Of a stretch of DNA of 64,000 nucleotides, positions 6,307 to 15,299 are shown piece after piece. The DNA comes from Streptomyces sp. NBC_01264 (GTDB lineage Bacteria; Actinomycetota; Actinomycetes; Streptomycetales; Streptomycetaceae), in contig NZ_JAPEOX010000001.1 of the NCBI RefSeq assembly GCF_026340675.1, positions 3,534,001-3,598,000 on the forward strand, read 5' to 3'. The number at the start of each line of letters is the position of its first letter. Position 1 is the stretch's first letter. Both the position numbers and the translations under genes were made by a program. Under the pieces are notes generated by a model. That model did not search any database. It saw only the letters and a list, made by a program, of their open reading frames with translations, and was not told the DNA's origin.

Positions 6307-8043
6307 TCAGGACGCTTTGTAATCCTTGCCCAGCGTCACCACGATGTCCGCGTTCACCGCGTTCTCGGCCTTCTTCACTGCCGTCTCGGGCAGTCCGAGC
6401 GTCTTGGCGACCTCCATCGCCCTGTCCCGCTGCGCGTCGTCCTGGTACGTGATCTGCGACGTGGGCGCGGTCTTGTCGGCCTTTCCGCCCTCCACCAGCG
6501 TGTAGCCGCCGTTGAGCAGGGCCGCCTTCGCCGCCGTGCCCGTCTTGTCGTCGCCGGTCGCGTCCTTCAGGCCGACCCGCGGCAGGGCACCGGGCTGGGC
6601 CTCCGTGACGGAGCCGCCGAGGACCTCCTTGACGACCTTCTTGTTGGCCTCGTCCGTGAGGCCGCCGTCCGCCTTCACCCCGAGCAGGTCGGTGCGGTAC
6701 GCGCCCACCTTGGCGTGCTCGCCGAGCTTGCTCAGCAGCGCGCCCAGCGTCTGCGCGTTCAGCGCCGGGTCCAGGATCTGGCCGGTGGTCTCCACGGTCA
6801 TCGCCGCCGACTTCGGATCGCTCGGCACCTTGCGCAGCAGGCCCAGCAGGACCTTGCCGAGCCGGTCCAGCTGCTTGGCCTCCGGCTCGCCCTGCGCCCG
6901 GTACGTGGCGTACGCGACGGCCATGGCACCGCTGAGGCTCTGCTTCGGGCCCTTGCCGACGGCGGGCACCTTCGCCGCGTCGTCCGCCGGAACGGCCACG
7001 TCGGTGTCGACCTCGATGCCGCCGACCAGCTCGACGAAGTTCTCCAGGAAGGGGGTGTCCAGCCGCCAGGTGCCGCCGATGCGGGTGCCGAAGACCGAGT
7101 CGAGGGACTCCCGTACGCCCAGGCCCCCGTCCGCGACGGCCTTGCCCAGCTGGGCGGTGGTGCCGTCGTCCTTGGAGACGTTCAGGGTGTTCGGCACCAG
7201 GACGGTGGCGCCCTGCTTGGTGGTCACGTTGTCGACGAGCAGCGCCGTGGACGTGCCGCCCTTCCTGGTGTTGTGCAGGTGCACGACGATCATGTCGCGC
7301 TTCTGCGGACCCGAGGCGACCGCGCCGTTCGACGCCTTGCCCGGTCCCTCCAGGAACGGCAGCTTGCCCGCGTACCAGAGGTAGCCGACGCCCGCGACGA
7401 CGAAGAGGGCCAGGACGACGATCAGCGCCACCACCCGGTTGCGGCCGCGCCTGCGGGCCTCCTCGCGGCGCTCGGTCCGGCTCTCGGTGAAGGCGAGCCA
7501 GTCGATGACGTCCTCGGAGTCCTCGTCCTCCTGGTCGATGAAGGCGAACTGCTCGGTGCGGTACGAGGGCCCCTGGTCCTGGCCGCCCGGTCCCTCCGCC
7601 CGGCGCGGCTCCGGGACCTGCGCGCCGGTGGGCCGGGACTCCGGCTCGCGCGCGGGGGCCCGCAGGGGCGCCTGCGCCGGGGCCTCGGGGGCGGCCTGCT
7701 GCGGGATCCAATGCTGGGTGGCCTGGGTGTCGTACAGCGGGACGCCCTGGGTGTCGTACCCGTACTGCGGGGCCTGGGGGCCTTGCGGGTACTGCTGCTG
7801 GGGCTGCTGAGGCTGCTGCGCGTAGTACTGCTGGGGCTGCGGGGCCTGCTGCCCGCCGTACCCCTGGTAGTCGTACCCGTAGCCCTGCTCGTACTGCTGC
7901 TGTTGCTGCTCGTAGGGGGGCGCCGGGTCGGAGGCCGGCTGCGCGGGCACCTGGCCGTACACCGGCCGCCCGTACGCGTCGTATCCGACGAGCTGCTGCT
8001 CCTGGCCGGCATACGGGTCGTACGGCTCGTGTCGGTCGTTCAC
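6307..8043 (-). CDS. pdtA: LytR-CpsA-Psr (LCP) family protein, divergent
   Basis: LCP proteins attach lipid-linked glycopolymers to peptidoglycan outside the membrane. The 578-residue product has a Gln/Tyr/Pro-rich cytoplasmic N-terminus (about 1-195, many YxxQ and QQ runs), one membrane helix (about 205-225), an LCP-like domain (about 235-430) and a LytR_C domain (about 490-578). Gene order rsfS-this-nadD matches SCO2578, reported as the polydiglycosylphosphate transferase PdtA (from memory), and the glycosyltransferases at 15-24 kb could supply the polymer. The usual PRDT arginine motif is not visible: the matching place reads VPNTLN. The later arginines (TYRAQG, QLDRLGK) remain. It ends 24 bases from nadD, on the same strand. 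Confidence 0.85.
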   Translation of the reverse strand: MNDRHEPYDPYAGQEQQLVGYDAYGRPVYGQVPAQPASDPAPPYEQQQQQYEQGYGYDYQGYGGQQAPQPQQYYAQQPQQPQQQYPQGPQAPQYGYDTQGVPLYDTQATQHWIPQQAAPEAPAQAPLRAPAREPESRPTGAQVPEPRRAEGPGGQDQGPSYRTEQFAFIDQEDEDSEDVIDWLAFTESRTERREEARRRGRNRVVALIVVLALFVVAGVGYLWYAGKLPFLEGPGKASNGAVASGPQKRDMIVVHLHNTRKGGTSTALLVDNVTTKQGATVLVPNTLNVSKDDGTTAQLGKAVADGGLGVRESLDSVFGTRIGGTWRLDTPFLENFVELVGGIEVDTDVAVPADDAAKVPAVGKGPKQSLSGAMAVAYATYRAQGEPEAKQLDRLGKVLLGLLRKVPSDPKSAAMTVETTGQILDPALNAQTLGALLSKLGEHAKVGAYRTDLLGVKADGGLTDEANKKVVKEVLGGSVTEAQPGALPRVGLKDATGDDKTGTAAKAALLNGGYTLVEGGKADKTAPTSQITYQDDAQRDRAMEVAKTLGLPETAVKKAENAVNADIVVTLGKDYKAS

Positions 8044-8067
8044 CGCGGGGCCCCTCTCTCCGGAAGC

Positions 8068-8685
8068 TCAGGCTCCCCGGTACAGCTCACGCTTGTCGAT
8101 GTAGCGGACCACGCCGTCGGGCACGAGGTACCAGACAGGATCCCCCTTGGCCACGCGTGCACGGCAGTCCGTGGACGAAATGGCCAGCGCCGGAACTTCC
8201 ACGAGGGAGACGCCTCCCTCGGGCAGGCCGTCGTCGGTGAGCACGTGGCCCGGCCGGGTGACGCCGATGAAGTGCGCGAGGGCGAAGAGCTCCTCGGCGT
8301 TCCGCCAGGTCAGGATCTGCGCGAGGGCGTCGGCGCCGGTGATGAAGAAGAGATCGGCGTCGTCGTTGAGGGCGCTCAGGTCCCTCAGGGTATCGATCGT
8401 GTAGGTGGGGCCGCCACGGTCGATGTCGATGCGGCTCACCGAGAACTGCGGGTTCGACGCGGTCGCGATGACCGTCATCAGATACCGGTCCTCGGCGGAC
8501 GACACGGCCCGCTGCGACTTCTGCCACGGCTCGCCGGTCGGTACGAACATCACCTCGTCGAGGTGGAACAGCGCGGCCACCTCACTGGCGGCCACGAGGT
8601 GTCCGTGGTGGATCGGGTCGAACGTCCCGCCCATCACGCCGAGCCTGCGCTTGACCGGGCCGGTCTGCATTTCCTGCTCTCCCAT
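8068..8685 (-). CDS. nadD: Nicotinate-nucleotide adenylyltransferase
   Basis: Transfers AMP from ATP to nicotinate mononucleotide in NAD synthesis. The 205-residue product has the nucleotidyltransferase motif [12 protein letters not shown] near the N-terminus and the ISSTDCR form of the ISSTxxR motif near the C-terminus. It starts with ATG at 8685 (MGEQEMQTG), with a possible second start at the internal Met six residues in. It is first in a run nadD - LCP - rsfS - phosphatase. Confidence 0.95.
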   Translation of the reverse strand: MGEQEMQTGPVKRRLGVMGGTFDPIHHGHLVAASEVAALFHLDEVMFVPTGEPWQKSQRAVSSAEDRYLMTVIATASNPQFSVSRIDIDRGGPTYTIDTLRDLSALNDDADLFFITGADALAQILTWRNAEELFALAHFIGVTRPGHVLTDDGLPEGGVSLVEVPALAISSTDCRARVAKGDPVWYLVPDGVVRYIDKRELYRGA

Positions 8686-8810
8686 GAGCGCAGAGCCTAC
8701 TGGCCCGGTGGCGCGGCAGGGACCCGCCTACGGGCTCGTACTCGACGTACGCGGTGTCCTGGGCGTTCTGGGCGTTCTGGCCGTTCTGGTGGTGCTGAGC
8801 CTTCGACGGG

Positions 8811-8978
8811 TCAGCGGTCCCGGTTCAGGCGCGTGGTGACCCACAGCATCAGCAGGAGGATGCCGAACGCGGCGCCACCGGTGAGGTACGGGCTCAGGCT
8901 GTCGTGGTTGCCGCCGTGCTTCTCGGCTCCCTCGGAGGCGAGGACGACCAGGTTGTGGGCGGTGGAGGCGAGGCTCAT
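8811..8978 (-). CDS. Small single-span membrane protein
   Basis: The 55-residue product begins MSLASTAHNLVVLASEG, has one hydrophobic segment (about residues 31-49, GGAAFGILLLMLWVTTRL) and ends NRDR, so the C-terminus is probably cytoplasmic. No strong ribosome binding site is seen; TAGGTA lies 8 bases before the ATG and the message could be leaderless. It is divergent from the M48 peptidase gene. Small proteins of this type occur at this place in other Streptomyces; function unknown. Confidence 0.65.
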   Translation of the reverse strand: MSLASTAHNLVVLASEGAEKHGGNHDSLSPYLTGGAAFGILLLMLWVTTRLNRDR

Positions 8979-9119
8979 CAGGCAGGTACCTATCGAGTCG
9001 GGGAGCGGGCGGAGATTTCGCTCACATCGTATGCGGGTGCCTGGGGCACGCTCACGTCGACTCAGGCGTTGGAGAGGATAGACGGGCGGGTGGCCGCACA
9101 CATCAACGGGGAGGGCGCT

Positions 9120-10223
9120 ATGACGGGGACGGGATTCGAAAAGGCACCGGCGCGGGACCGCAAGAGGTTCCCCGGTATTTCCTCACGGGCGTACGAGCAT
9201 CCGGCGGACCGGTCCGCGCTCGTGGCCCTGCGCAAGCTGACCGGCTTCGACACGGTCTTCAAGGCACTGAGCGGGCTGCTGCCCGAGCGCAGTCTGCGAC
9301 TGCTCTTCCTCTCGGACTCCGTCCGGGTGGGCGAGACGCAGTTCCGGCATCTGCACACGATGCTCCTGGACGCCTGCTACATCCTGGACCTGGAGAAGGT
9401 CCCGCAGATGTACGTGCAGCAGGACCCCAGGCCCAACGCCATGTGCATCGGTCTGGACGAGCCGATCATCGTGGTGACGACGGCCCTGGTCGAGCTGCTC
9501 GACGAGGAGGAGATGCGGGCGGTGGTGGGCCACGAGGTGGGCCACGCCCTGTCGGGGCACTCCGTGTACCGCACGATCCTGCTGTTCCTGACGACCCTGG
9601 CGCTCAAGGTCGCGTGGATCCCGCTGGGCAATGTGGCGATCATGGCGCTCGTGACGGCGCTGCGCGAGTGGTTCCGCAAGTCGGAGCTGTCCGCGGACCG
9701 GGCGGGCCTGCTGGTGGGACAGGACGTGCACGCCTCGATGCGCGGGCTGATGAAGCTGGCGGGCGGCAACCACCTGCACGAGATGAATGTGGACTCCTTC
9801 CTCGCCCAGGCCGACGAGTACGAGAAGAGCGGCGATCTGCGCGACTCCGTACTGAAGATCCTCAATGTGCTGCCCCGCACGCACCCCTTCACGACGGTGC
9901 GCGCGGCCGAGCTGAAGAAGTGGTCCCAGAACCGGGACTACCAGCGGATCATGGACGGCCACTACCCGCGCCGCGAGGAGGACAAGGACGCCTCGGTGGC
10001 GGATTCCTTCCGCCAGTCCGCCTCGCACTACGCCGACTCGGTGCGCACCAGCAAGGACCCGCTGATGAAGCTGGTCGGCGACATCGCCGGCGGTACGGCG
10101 GACCTCGGCGGCAAGCTGCGGGACAAGTTCACGGGCGCCACCGGCGGCGCCTCGAGCTCGAGCGGCAGCGGCAGCGCCGAGGACCGGGACACCGGCAAGG
10201 GCGGAGCTACGGAGCAGGGCTGA
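9120..10223 (+). CDS. M48 family zinc metalloprotease
   Basis: The 367-residue product has the zinc motif HEVGH (about residues 139-143) and a downstream glutamate in SELSADRAG that fits the third zinc ligand. A hydrophobic stretch follows the HExxH (LLFLTTLALKVAW), as in membrane-associated M48B peptidases of the HtpX/Oma1 type. The C-terminus is Gly/Ser-rich and low complexity. The ATG at 9120 is chosen for GGGGAGG 6 bases upstream; the frame is open further up but without signal. Probable role: quality control or processing at the membrane. It overlaps the convergent gene behind it by 17 bases. Confidence 0.9.
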   Translation: MTGTGFEKAPARDRKRFPGISSRAYEHPADRSALVALRKLTGFDTVFKALSGLLPERSLRLLFLSDSVRVGETQFRHLHTMLLDACYILDLEKVPQMYVQQDPRPNAMCIGLDEPIIVVTTALVELLDEEEMRAVVGHEVGHALSGHSVYRTILLFLTTLALKVAWIPLGNVAIMALVTALREWFRKSELSADRAGLLVGQDVHASMRGLMKLAGGNHLHEMNVDSFLAQADEYEKSGDLRDSVLKILNVLPRTHPFTTVRAAELKKWSQNRDYQRIMDGHYPRREEDKDASVADSFRQSASHYADSVRTSKDPLMKLVGDIAGGTADLGGKLRDKFTGATGGASSSSGSGSAEDRDTGKGGATEQG

Positions 10224-11379
10224 CGCCCTCCTTCGGGGTGCTCTCCGGGGTGGCCCGCGGGTCGGCCGTCGGCGCGAGCACCCCGCACAGCCCGGACGTG
10301 CGGCGCGGACTGCCACTGGCGTACGGGTCGGTCGCGGCCGGGCCGGTGGTGGTCGGCCCGGCGCCGGCCGTCAGCGGGCGGAAGCCTCCGGCCGGGTCGG
10401 CGGAGCAGGCCTGCGGGCCCGCCATCACGTAGGCCGAGACGAGCTCCGCCCGCCGGGCCGTGAGGTCGTCGCGGTCGAAGCGCAGCCGCAGCTCGCGGCG
10501 GACGGTGAAGAGCGAGGCCCCGTCCGCCACGACCGGCTGCCCGGTGGCGGGGCGCACGGCGTAGACGAAGGTGTGGTCCGAGGTCACCTCCAGGGCGTTC
10601 GGGGCGGTCTCCGCCGCCGCGAGGACCCCGCTGACCCGGACCCGGGTGTCGGCCACCACGGCGGTCGCCGGATCGAAGCGGACCAGCCAGCCCGTGACGG
10701 CGTGCCGCCCGTCGCCGGACGGCGCGAGCATGCTCTGGTCGAACTGCGTGAGCTGGTCGGGGTCGAGCAGGACGCGCACCGGCCGGGAGGCCTCGCCGGA
10801 CAGCACGTCGGGGTCCAGCGAGGACTGCACCAGGTAGTCCTTGGCGATGGTCAGCGCGGTTTGGACCTGCTCCTCGCTGAAGTGGCGGGTACGGCGCACG
10901 CCGGGGAAGGTGATCCCGGCAGCCCCGATGCGGTACTGCGCCGCCGGGCTGTGCGCGTACAGGTCGGCGGGCCGGCCGCCCGGCACGGGCTCGGAGGGTG
11001 CGAGCGGGACGACGGTGCCGCTCATCGCCTCGGCCGGGTTCCCGGCGGGCGGCACGTAGGGATTGCGCAGCCCCATGTAGACCGCGCCGGCGAGCGCCAG
11101 GGTGATGCACAGCACGATGATCCGGCCCTGCCGGGCCGCCCTGCCGCCGGAGCCGCTTCGGGAGCCCGGATGGCCCGCGCCGCTCGACCAGATCGAGCGG
11201 CTCCGTACGGCGCGGGCGTGCTCGCCCATGCGCTCCTGTGCGGAGAACTCCTGGAGCCGGGCAGCCCGGACGAAGTCCTCGTCGAACACCACGGACCGGT
11301 ACTCGTCGGACCGGAACTCGTCGTCGGCCCCGCCGGCACCCTCGGGGGTGCCGTTCGGCGGATCTCCTGGCATGGCCAT
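10207..11379 (-). CDS. Membrane protein with SVVFDEDFVR motif and large exported domain
   Basis: The 390-residue product has an acidic N-terminus carrying SVVFDEDFVRAARLQE (about residues 29-44), a basic segment, one membrane helix (about 86-104) and an exported domain of about 280 residues (with RIGAAGITFPG, HFSEEQVQTALTIAKDYLVQ, LDPDQLTQFDQ) ending in a Thr/Pro-rich tail. GGGGAGA lies 5 bases before the ATG at 11379. The next gene upstream carries the same N-terminal motif. The family looks Streptomyces-restricted; function unknown. Confidence 0.8.
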   Translation of the reverse strand: MAMPGDPPNGTPEGAGGADDEFRSDEYRSVVFDEDFVRAARLQEFSAQERMGEHARAVRSRSIWSSGAGHPGSRSGSGGRAARQGRIIVLCITLALAGAVYMGLRNPYVPPAGNPAEAMSGTVVPLAPSEPVPGGRPADLYAHSPAAQYRIGAAGITFPGVRRTRHFSEEQVQTALTIAKDYLVQSSLDPDVLSGEASRPVRVLLDPDQLTQFDQSMLAPSGDGRHAVTGWLVRFDPATAVVADTRVRVSGVLAAAETAPNALEVTSDHTFVYAVRPATGQPVVADGASLFTVRRELRLRFDRDDLTARRAELVSAYVMAGPQACSADPAGGFRPLTAGAGPTTTGPAATDPYASGSPRRTSGLCGVLAPTADPRATPESTPKEGVSPAP

Positions 11380-11446
11380 CGCTTCTCCCCGCTGTCCCCG
11401 CTCCAGAGAAGCCCCCGCTCCGGCGATGGGGAGCGGGGTCGTACCT

Positions 11447-12007
11447 TCAGGGTTGGCGGCTGACGCGGTCCATAAACGCTCCGGCGCCGGCGACTTCGCT
11501 CATGGGGGTGATGGCGGGGGCCGGAGCCGGTTCCGCGTCGCTCGCCGCGCTGCGGTACACGGCGCTGAAGGCGAGCGCGATCATGCCGAGCCCCATCACG
11601 AAGGCGAGCACCCAGGCGACCGGGCGCAGCCACGGAGAGCGGCCGCGATAGGGGCGCAGACTGCCGCCGTAGGCCCCGTACGGACCTTCCGCGGCACCGG
11701 CTCCGTGGCCGTGGTCCCAGCCGGAGTCCTCGTAGTGGTGGCCGTCGGCGCCGCCGTAGGCGTACGCGTCGTAGTCCTCGTCGCCCGTCCAGCCGCCGGC
11801 GAAGGCCGCGCGGGCGGCCTCGGCCGCCTCGGCGCGTGCCCGGTCGCCGGCCCGCTGGCGCTCTGCGGCGCTCGGTTCACGGATCTCGGCGTTCCGGACG
11901 AAGTCCTCGTCGAACACCACGGAGGCGAAGTCCTTGTCCGCGCCTCCGCGGTCCTCGTCGGGCTCCCCGTCGTCCGGGAACGGTTTGCCCCCCACGTCGT
12001 CCGGCAC
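11447..12007 (-). CDS. Membrane protein with SVVFDEDFVR motif
   Basis: The 186-residue product has an acidic N-terminus with SVVFDEDFVRNAEIRE (about residues 29-44), an Ala/Glu/Arg helical stretch, a Tyr/Gly/His-rich low-complexity part (about 80-115) and one membrane helix (about 129-150), then a short exported tail. Ten motif residues are identical to those of the next gene, at the same distance from the N-terminus, suggesting a shared partner on the cytoplasmic side. It lies 67 bases upstream of that gene on the same strand. Function unknown. Confidence 0.75.
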   Translation of the reverse strand: MPDDVGGKPFPDDGEPDEDRGGADKDFASVVFDEDFVRNAEIREPSAAERQRAGDRARAEAAEAARAAFAGGWTGDEDYDAYAYGGADGHHYEDSGWDHGHGAGAAEGPYGAYGGSLRPYRGRSPWLRPVAWVLAFVMGLGMIALAFSAVYRSAASDAEPAPAPAITPMSEVAGAGAFMDRVSRQP

Positions 12008-12084
12008 GAGACCAGCGTAGACCTGAGGGACACCTTTGGGCAGGGTGTAGGCCGAAATCCGGCCACACCGTGTTCAGGCGGTGA

Positions 12085-13362
12085 CTACCTCACGTGACCG
12101 TCGCCGGTGACGATGTACTTGGTCGAGGTGAGCTCGGGAAGCCCCATCGGGCCCCGGGCGTGCAGCTTCTGCGTCGAGATGCCGATCTCGGCGCCGAAGC
12201 CGAACTGACCACCGTCCGTGAACCGGGTGGACGCATTCACGGCGACCGTGGTCGAGTCGACCAGCTGGGTGAAGAGGCGCGCGGCGGCCTGCGAGGTGGT
12301 GACGATGGCCTCGGTGTGGCCGGAGGTCCAGCGGCGGATGTGGGCGACGGCCTCGTCGAGGGAGTCGACGACACCGGCGGCGATGTCGTAGGAGAGGTAC
12401 TCGGCGGCCCAGTCCTCGTCGTTGGCGGCCAGGGCGGTCACCTTGGAGTCCTTCGCGTACGCGAGCACCCGCTCGTCGCCGTGGACGGTCACGCCGGCGT
12501 CGGCGAGCGCGTCCAGGGCGAGGGGCAGGAAGGCGTCGGCGATGTCCCGGTGGACGAGCAGGGTCTCCGCGGAGTTGCAGACGGAGGGGCGCTGGGCCTT
12601 GGAGTTGACGAGGATGTCCACGGCCATGGCCAGGTCGGCCTGGGCGTCCACGTAGACGTGGCAGTTGCCGGTACCGGTCTCGATGACCGGGACGATGGAT
12701 TCCTCGACGACGGTCTTGATGAGCGAGGCGCCGCCGCGCGGGATGAGGACGTCGACGAGGCCGCGGGCGCGCATCAGCTCGCGGACGGAGTCGCGGGACT
12801 CCCCGGGGACCAGCTGGATCGCGTCGGCGGGCAGGCCGGCGGACACGACGGCGTCGCGCAGGATGCCGACGAGGGCGGTGTTGGAGGCGTAGGCCGAGGA
12901 GGAACCGCGCAGGAGGACGGCGTTGCCGGACTTCAGGCAGAGGGCGGCGGCGTCGACGGTGACGTTGGGGCGGGCCTCGTAGATGATGCCGACGACCCCG
13001 AGCGGGACGCGGATCTGGCGGAGGTCGATGCCGTTGGGGAGCGTGGAGCCGCGGACGACCTCGCCGACGGGGTCGGGCAGGGCCGCGACGTCACGGACGT
13101 CGGAGGCGATGGCCGCGATGCGGTCGGGGGTGAGGGTGAGACGGTCGATGACGGTCTCGCTGGTCCCGGCGGCGGCCGCCTTCGCCGTGTCGACGGCGTT
13201 GGCCTCGACGATCTCGGCCGTACGGGCCTCCAGCGCGTCCGCGATGGCCAGCAGGGCCTTGTCCTTGGCGGACCGCGGCAGTGGGGCGATGGCCGCGGCG
13301 GCGGTCCGGGCGGCTTGCGCGGTGGCGATCACGGGTGAGGTCGTGGCATCGAGCGAGGTCAT
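12085..13362 (-). CDS. proA: Glutamate-5-semialdehyde dehydrogenase
   Basis: NADPH-dependent reduction of gamma-glutamyl phosphate, second step of proline synthesis. The 425-residue product is collinear with ProA; the catalytic cysteine is in [12 protein letters not shown] (about residue 265) and the glycine-rich and C-terminal motifs ([22 protein letters not shown]) are present. It starts with ATG at 13362. proB lies about 730 bases upstream, split from proA by a small gene and a repeat-containing gap. Confidence 0.97.
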   Translation of the reverse strand: MTSLDATTSPVIATAQAARTAAAAIAPLPRSAKDKALLAIADALEARTAEIVEANAVDTAKAAAAGTSETVIDRLTLTPDRIAAIASDVRDVAALPDPVGEVVRGSTLPNGIDLRQIRVPLGVVGIIYEARPNVTVDAAALCLKSGNAVLLRGSSSAYASNTALVGILRDAVVSAGLPADAIQLVPGESRDSVRELMRARGLVDVLIPRGGASLIKTVVEESIVPVIETGTGNCHVYVDAQADLAMAVDILVNSKAQRPSVCNSAETLLVHRDIADAFLPLALDALADAGVTVHGDERVLAYAKDSKVTALAANDEDWAAEYLSYDIAAGVVDSLDEAVAHIRRWTSGHTEAIVTTSQAAARLFTQLVDSTTVAVNASTRFTDGGQFGFGAEIGISTQKLHARGPMGLPELTSTKYIVTGDGHVR

Positions 13363-13374
13363 GCCGCCAGGGTA

Positions 13375-13596
13375 ATCCCCGCGGGGCCCGGCCCCGATGG
13401 GGGTTCCACCCCCCGAGATGGCTCCCTCTTTGCCGCGCCGCTCGCGCGGGGCGGCCCCTTGGGGGCCTTACCGGCTTCGCCCCGCCGTCCCGGCGTGGGC
13501 CCGGTGGGACGGCGGTGGCGCCGGCCCCGCCCGGCCACCGCCGGACGGAGTCCGGCGCAGCGGGGCGAAGCCCGCGCAGCGGTGCGAGCTCCGCGT
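13375..13596. other. Intergenic stretch with GC-rich repeat (family B copy 1)
   Basis: No gene is visible. The copy of repeat family B at 13552-13589 reads CCGGCGCAGCG, three variable bases, then CGAAGCCCGCGCAGCGGTG and CGAGC. Two further copies lie at 63316-63353 and 63372-63409. The flank CCACCGCCGGACGGAGT is shared with the 63316 copy, so the homologous block is at least 55 bases long. Confidence 0.75.
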
Positions 13597-14007
13597 CTAG
13601 TAGGGGTGCACGCCCACGGGGTGGGCCGGGGGTGGGCCGTAGCCCTCGGCCACGCGTTGGTGGTAGGTGGCTCGGTCGATGACCTCCAGGCCTACGATCT
13701 CCCACGGCGGGAGTTTCGCCGAGGAGCGGTGTTCGCCCCAGAGCCGCAGCGCCACGGCCGCCGCGTCGTGGAGGTCGCGGGCTTCCTCCCAGTAGCGGAT
13801 CTCCGCGTGGTCGTCGGCGTAGCGGCTGGTCAGCAGGAAGGGGTGGTCATGGGCGAGCTGCTCCAGCCCGCGGCGTACGTCGCACAGCGGCGCGGGCTTC
13901 CCGGAGACGCTCAGGGTGATGTGCCACAGACGGGAGGCGTCCCGGTCCTCCCCGCTCCCGCCGACGTCACCGTCCCCGGTGCCGACGCTGGTCAGCGCTC
14001 GTCTCAC
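13597..14007 (-). CDS. Conserved hypothetical protein between proB and proA
   Basis: The 136-residue product has no membrane segment or signal peptide. Visible features are LWHITLSVSG, a RYADDHAEIRYWEEARDL segment and a Pro/Gly-rich C-terminus. The GTG at 14007 is chosen because AAGGAGG lies 7 bases upstream, an excellent site; a longer frame from 14070 has none. It sits between proB and proA on their strand and is a common occupant of this position in Streptomyces, but there is no sequence reason to link it to proline synthesis. Function unknown. Confidence 0.8.
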   Translation of the reverse strand: MRRALTSVGTGDGDVGGSGEDRDASRLWHITLSVSGKPAPLCDVRRGLEQLAHDHPFLLTSRYADDHAEIRYWEEARDLHDAAAVALRLWGEHRSSAKLPPWEIVGLEVIDRATYHQRVAEGYGPPPAHPVGVHPY

Positions 14008-14093
14008 CAGCCGCCTCCTTGTCTGCGCTACGCGTGTCCGCCCCTCACAGTTGACCAGTCCTCGGCGCACCGCGCGGCGGTTTTACGCAAACC

Positions 14094-15221
14094 TCAGCCC
14101 TGCAGCAGAACCAGATCGTCGCGGTGGACGACCTCCCGCTCGTACTCGGGTCCGAGTTCCCGGGCGAGCTCGCGCGTGGAGCGGCCGAGGAGCTGCGGGA
14201 GCTCCTTGGCGTCGAAGTTGACGAGGCCGCGCGCCACGGCCCGGCCGTCGGCCGCGCGCAGTTCCACGGGGTCCCCGGCGACGAAGTCGCCCTCGACCGC
14301 GGCGATCCCGGCGGGCAGCAGCGAGCTGCCGCGCTCGGTCACCGCGCGGACGGCGCCGTCGTCCAGGACGAGGTGTCCCTGCGGGGTCGAGGCGTGCTGG
14401 AGCCAGAGCAGCCGGTCCGTCGAGCGGCGTCCGGTGGAGTGGAAGAGGGTGCCGGTCGCGCGCCCGGCCAGGGCGTCCGCGGCCTGGCTGGCCGAGGTCA
14501 GGACGACCGGGATGCCGGCCGCCGCGGCGATGCGCGCCGCCTCGACCTTGGTGGCCATGCCGCCGGTGCCGACGCCCGCCTTGCCCGCGCTGCCGATGGT
14601 GACGTGGGCGATGTCCTCGGGGCCGCGCACCTCGTCGATGCGGGTGGTGCCGGGCTGGGACGGGTCCCCGTCGTAGAGGCCGTCCACGTCCGAGAGAAGG
14701 ACGAGGAGGTCGGCGCGGACCAGGTGGGCCACGAGCGCGGCGAGGCGGTCGTTGTCGCCGAAGCGGATCTCGTCGGTGGCGACGGTGTCGTTCTCGTTGA
14801 CGACGGGCAGCGCCCCCATGGCCAGGAGCTGGTCCAGGGTCCGGTAGGCGTTGCGGTAGTGCGCGCGCCGGCTCGTGTCGTCGGTGGTCAGGAGCACCTG
14901 GCCGACGCGTACGCCGTACCGGGCGAAGGAGGCCGTGTAGCGGGCGACGAGCAGGCCCTGGCCGACGCTCGCGGCGGCCTGCTGGCGGGCCAGGTCGGTG
15001 GGGCGGCGGCGCAGGCCGAGCGGGGAGAGTCCGGCGGCGATGGCTCCGCTGGAGACCAGCACGATCTCCTTCTCGCCGCCGCTGCGCGCCTTGGCCAGTA
15101 CGTCGACCAGCGCGTCCACCCGGTCCGCGTCGAGACCGCCTTGCGCCGTGGTCAGGGAGGAGGAGCCGACTTTGACGACGATCCTGCGCGCGTCGAGCAC
15201 GTCCTGCCTAGCCGCTGACAC
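14094..15221 (-). CDS. proB: Glutamate 5-kinase with PUA domain
   Basis: Phosphorylates glutamate in the first, feedback-regulated step of proline synthesis. The 375-residue product has the amino acid kinase fold (VVKVGSSSLT, VSSGAIAAG, NENDTVATDEIRFGDNDRLAA, GGMATKVEAA) and a C-terminal PUA domain from about residue 285. The GTG at 15221 follows AAGGGG by about 7 bases. In many actinobacteria proB directly follows obg; here obg is 9 kb away, separated by glycosyltransferase genes. Confidence 0.97.
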   Translation of the reverse strand: MSAARQDVLDARRIVVKVGSSSLTTAQGGLDADRVDALVDVLAKARSGGEKEIVLVSSGAIAAGLSPLGLRRRPTDLARQQAAASVGQGLLVARYTASFARYGVRVGQVLLTTDDTSRRAHYRNAYRTLDQLLAMGALPVVNENDTVATDEIRFGDNDRLAALVAHLVRADLLVLLSDVDGLYDGDPSQPGTTRIDEVRGPEDIAHVTIGSAGKAGVGTGGMATKVEAARIAAAAGIPVVLTSASQAADALAGRATGTLFHSTGRRSTDRLLWLQHASTPQGHLVLDDGAVRAVTERGSSLLPAGIAAVEGDFVAGDPVELRAADGRAVARGLVNFDAKELPQLLGRSTRELARELGPEYEREVVHRDDLVLLQG

Positions 15222-15299
15222 TGCTGTCCCCTTGCCCCTTGCCGAACATGACCCTGCCCGCCCAATCTACGGGGTAGCCGGGCGGGGCCGCTTTCGGGT

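Noticed and set aside
8749..8800. Short repeats of GGGCGTTCT behind nadD
   Set aside because: Only about three imperfect units, no fold or gene; too weak to report as a feature.
5512..9081. 1189-codon open frame antisense to pdtA and nadD
   Set aside because: Same reason: an antisense shadow of certain genes with known motifs.
13397..14676. Plus-strand frames covering 13.4-14.7 kb
   Set aside because: They are antisense to proB and the small gene, with no ribosome binding site.
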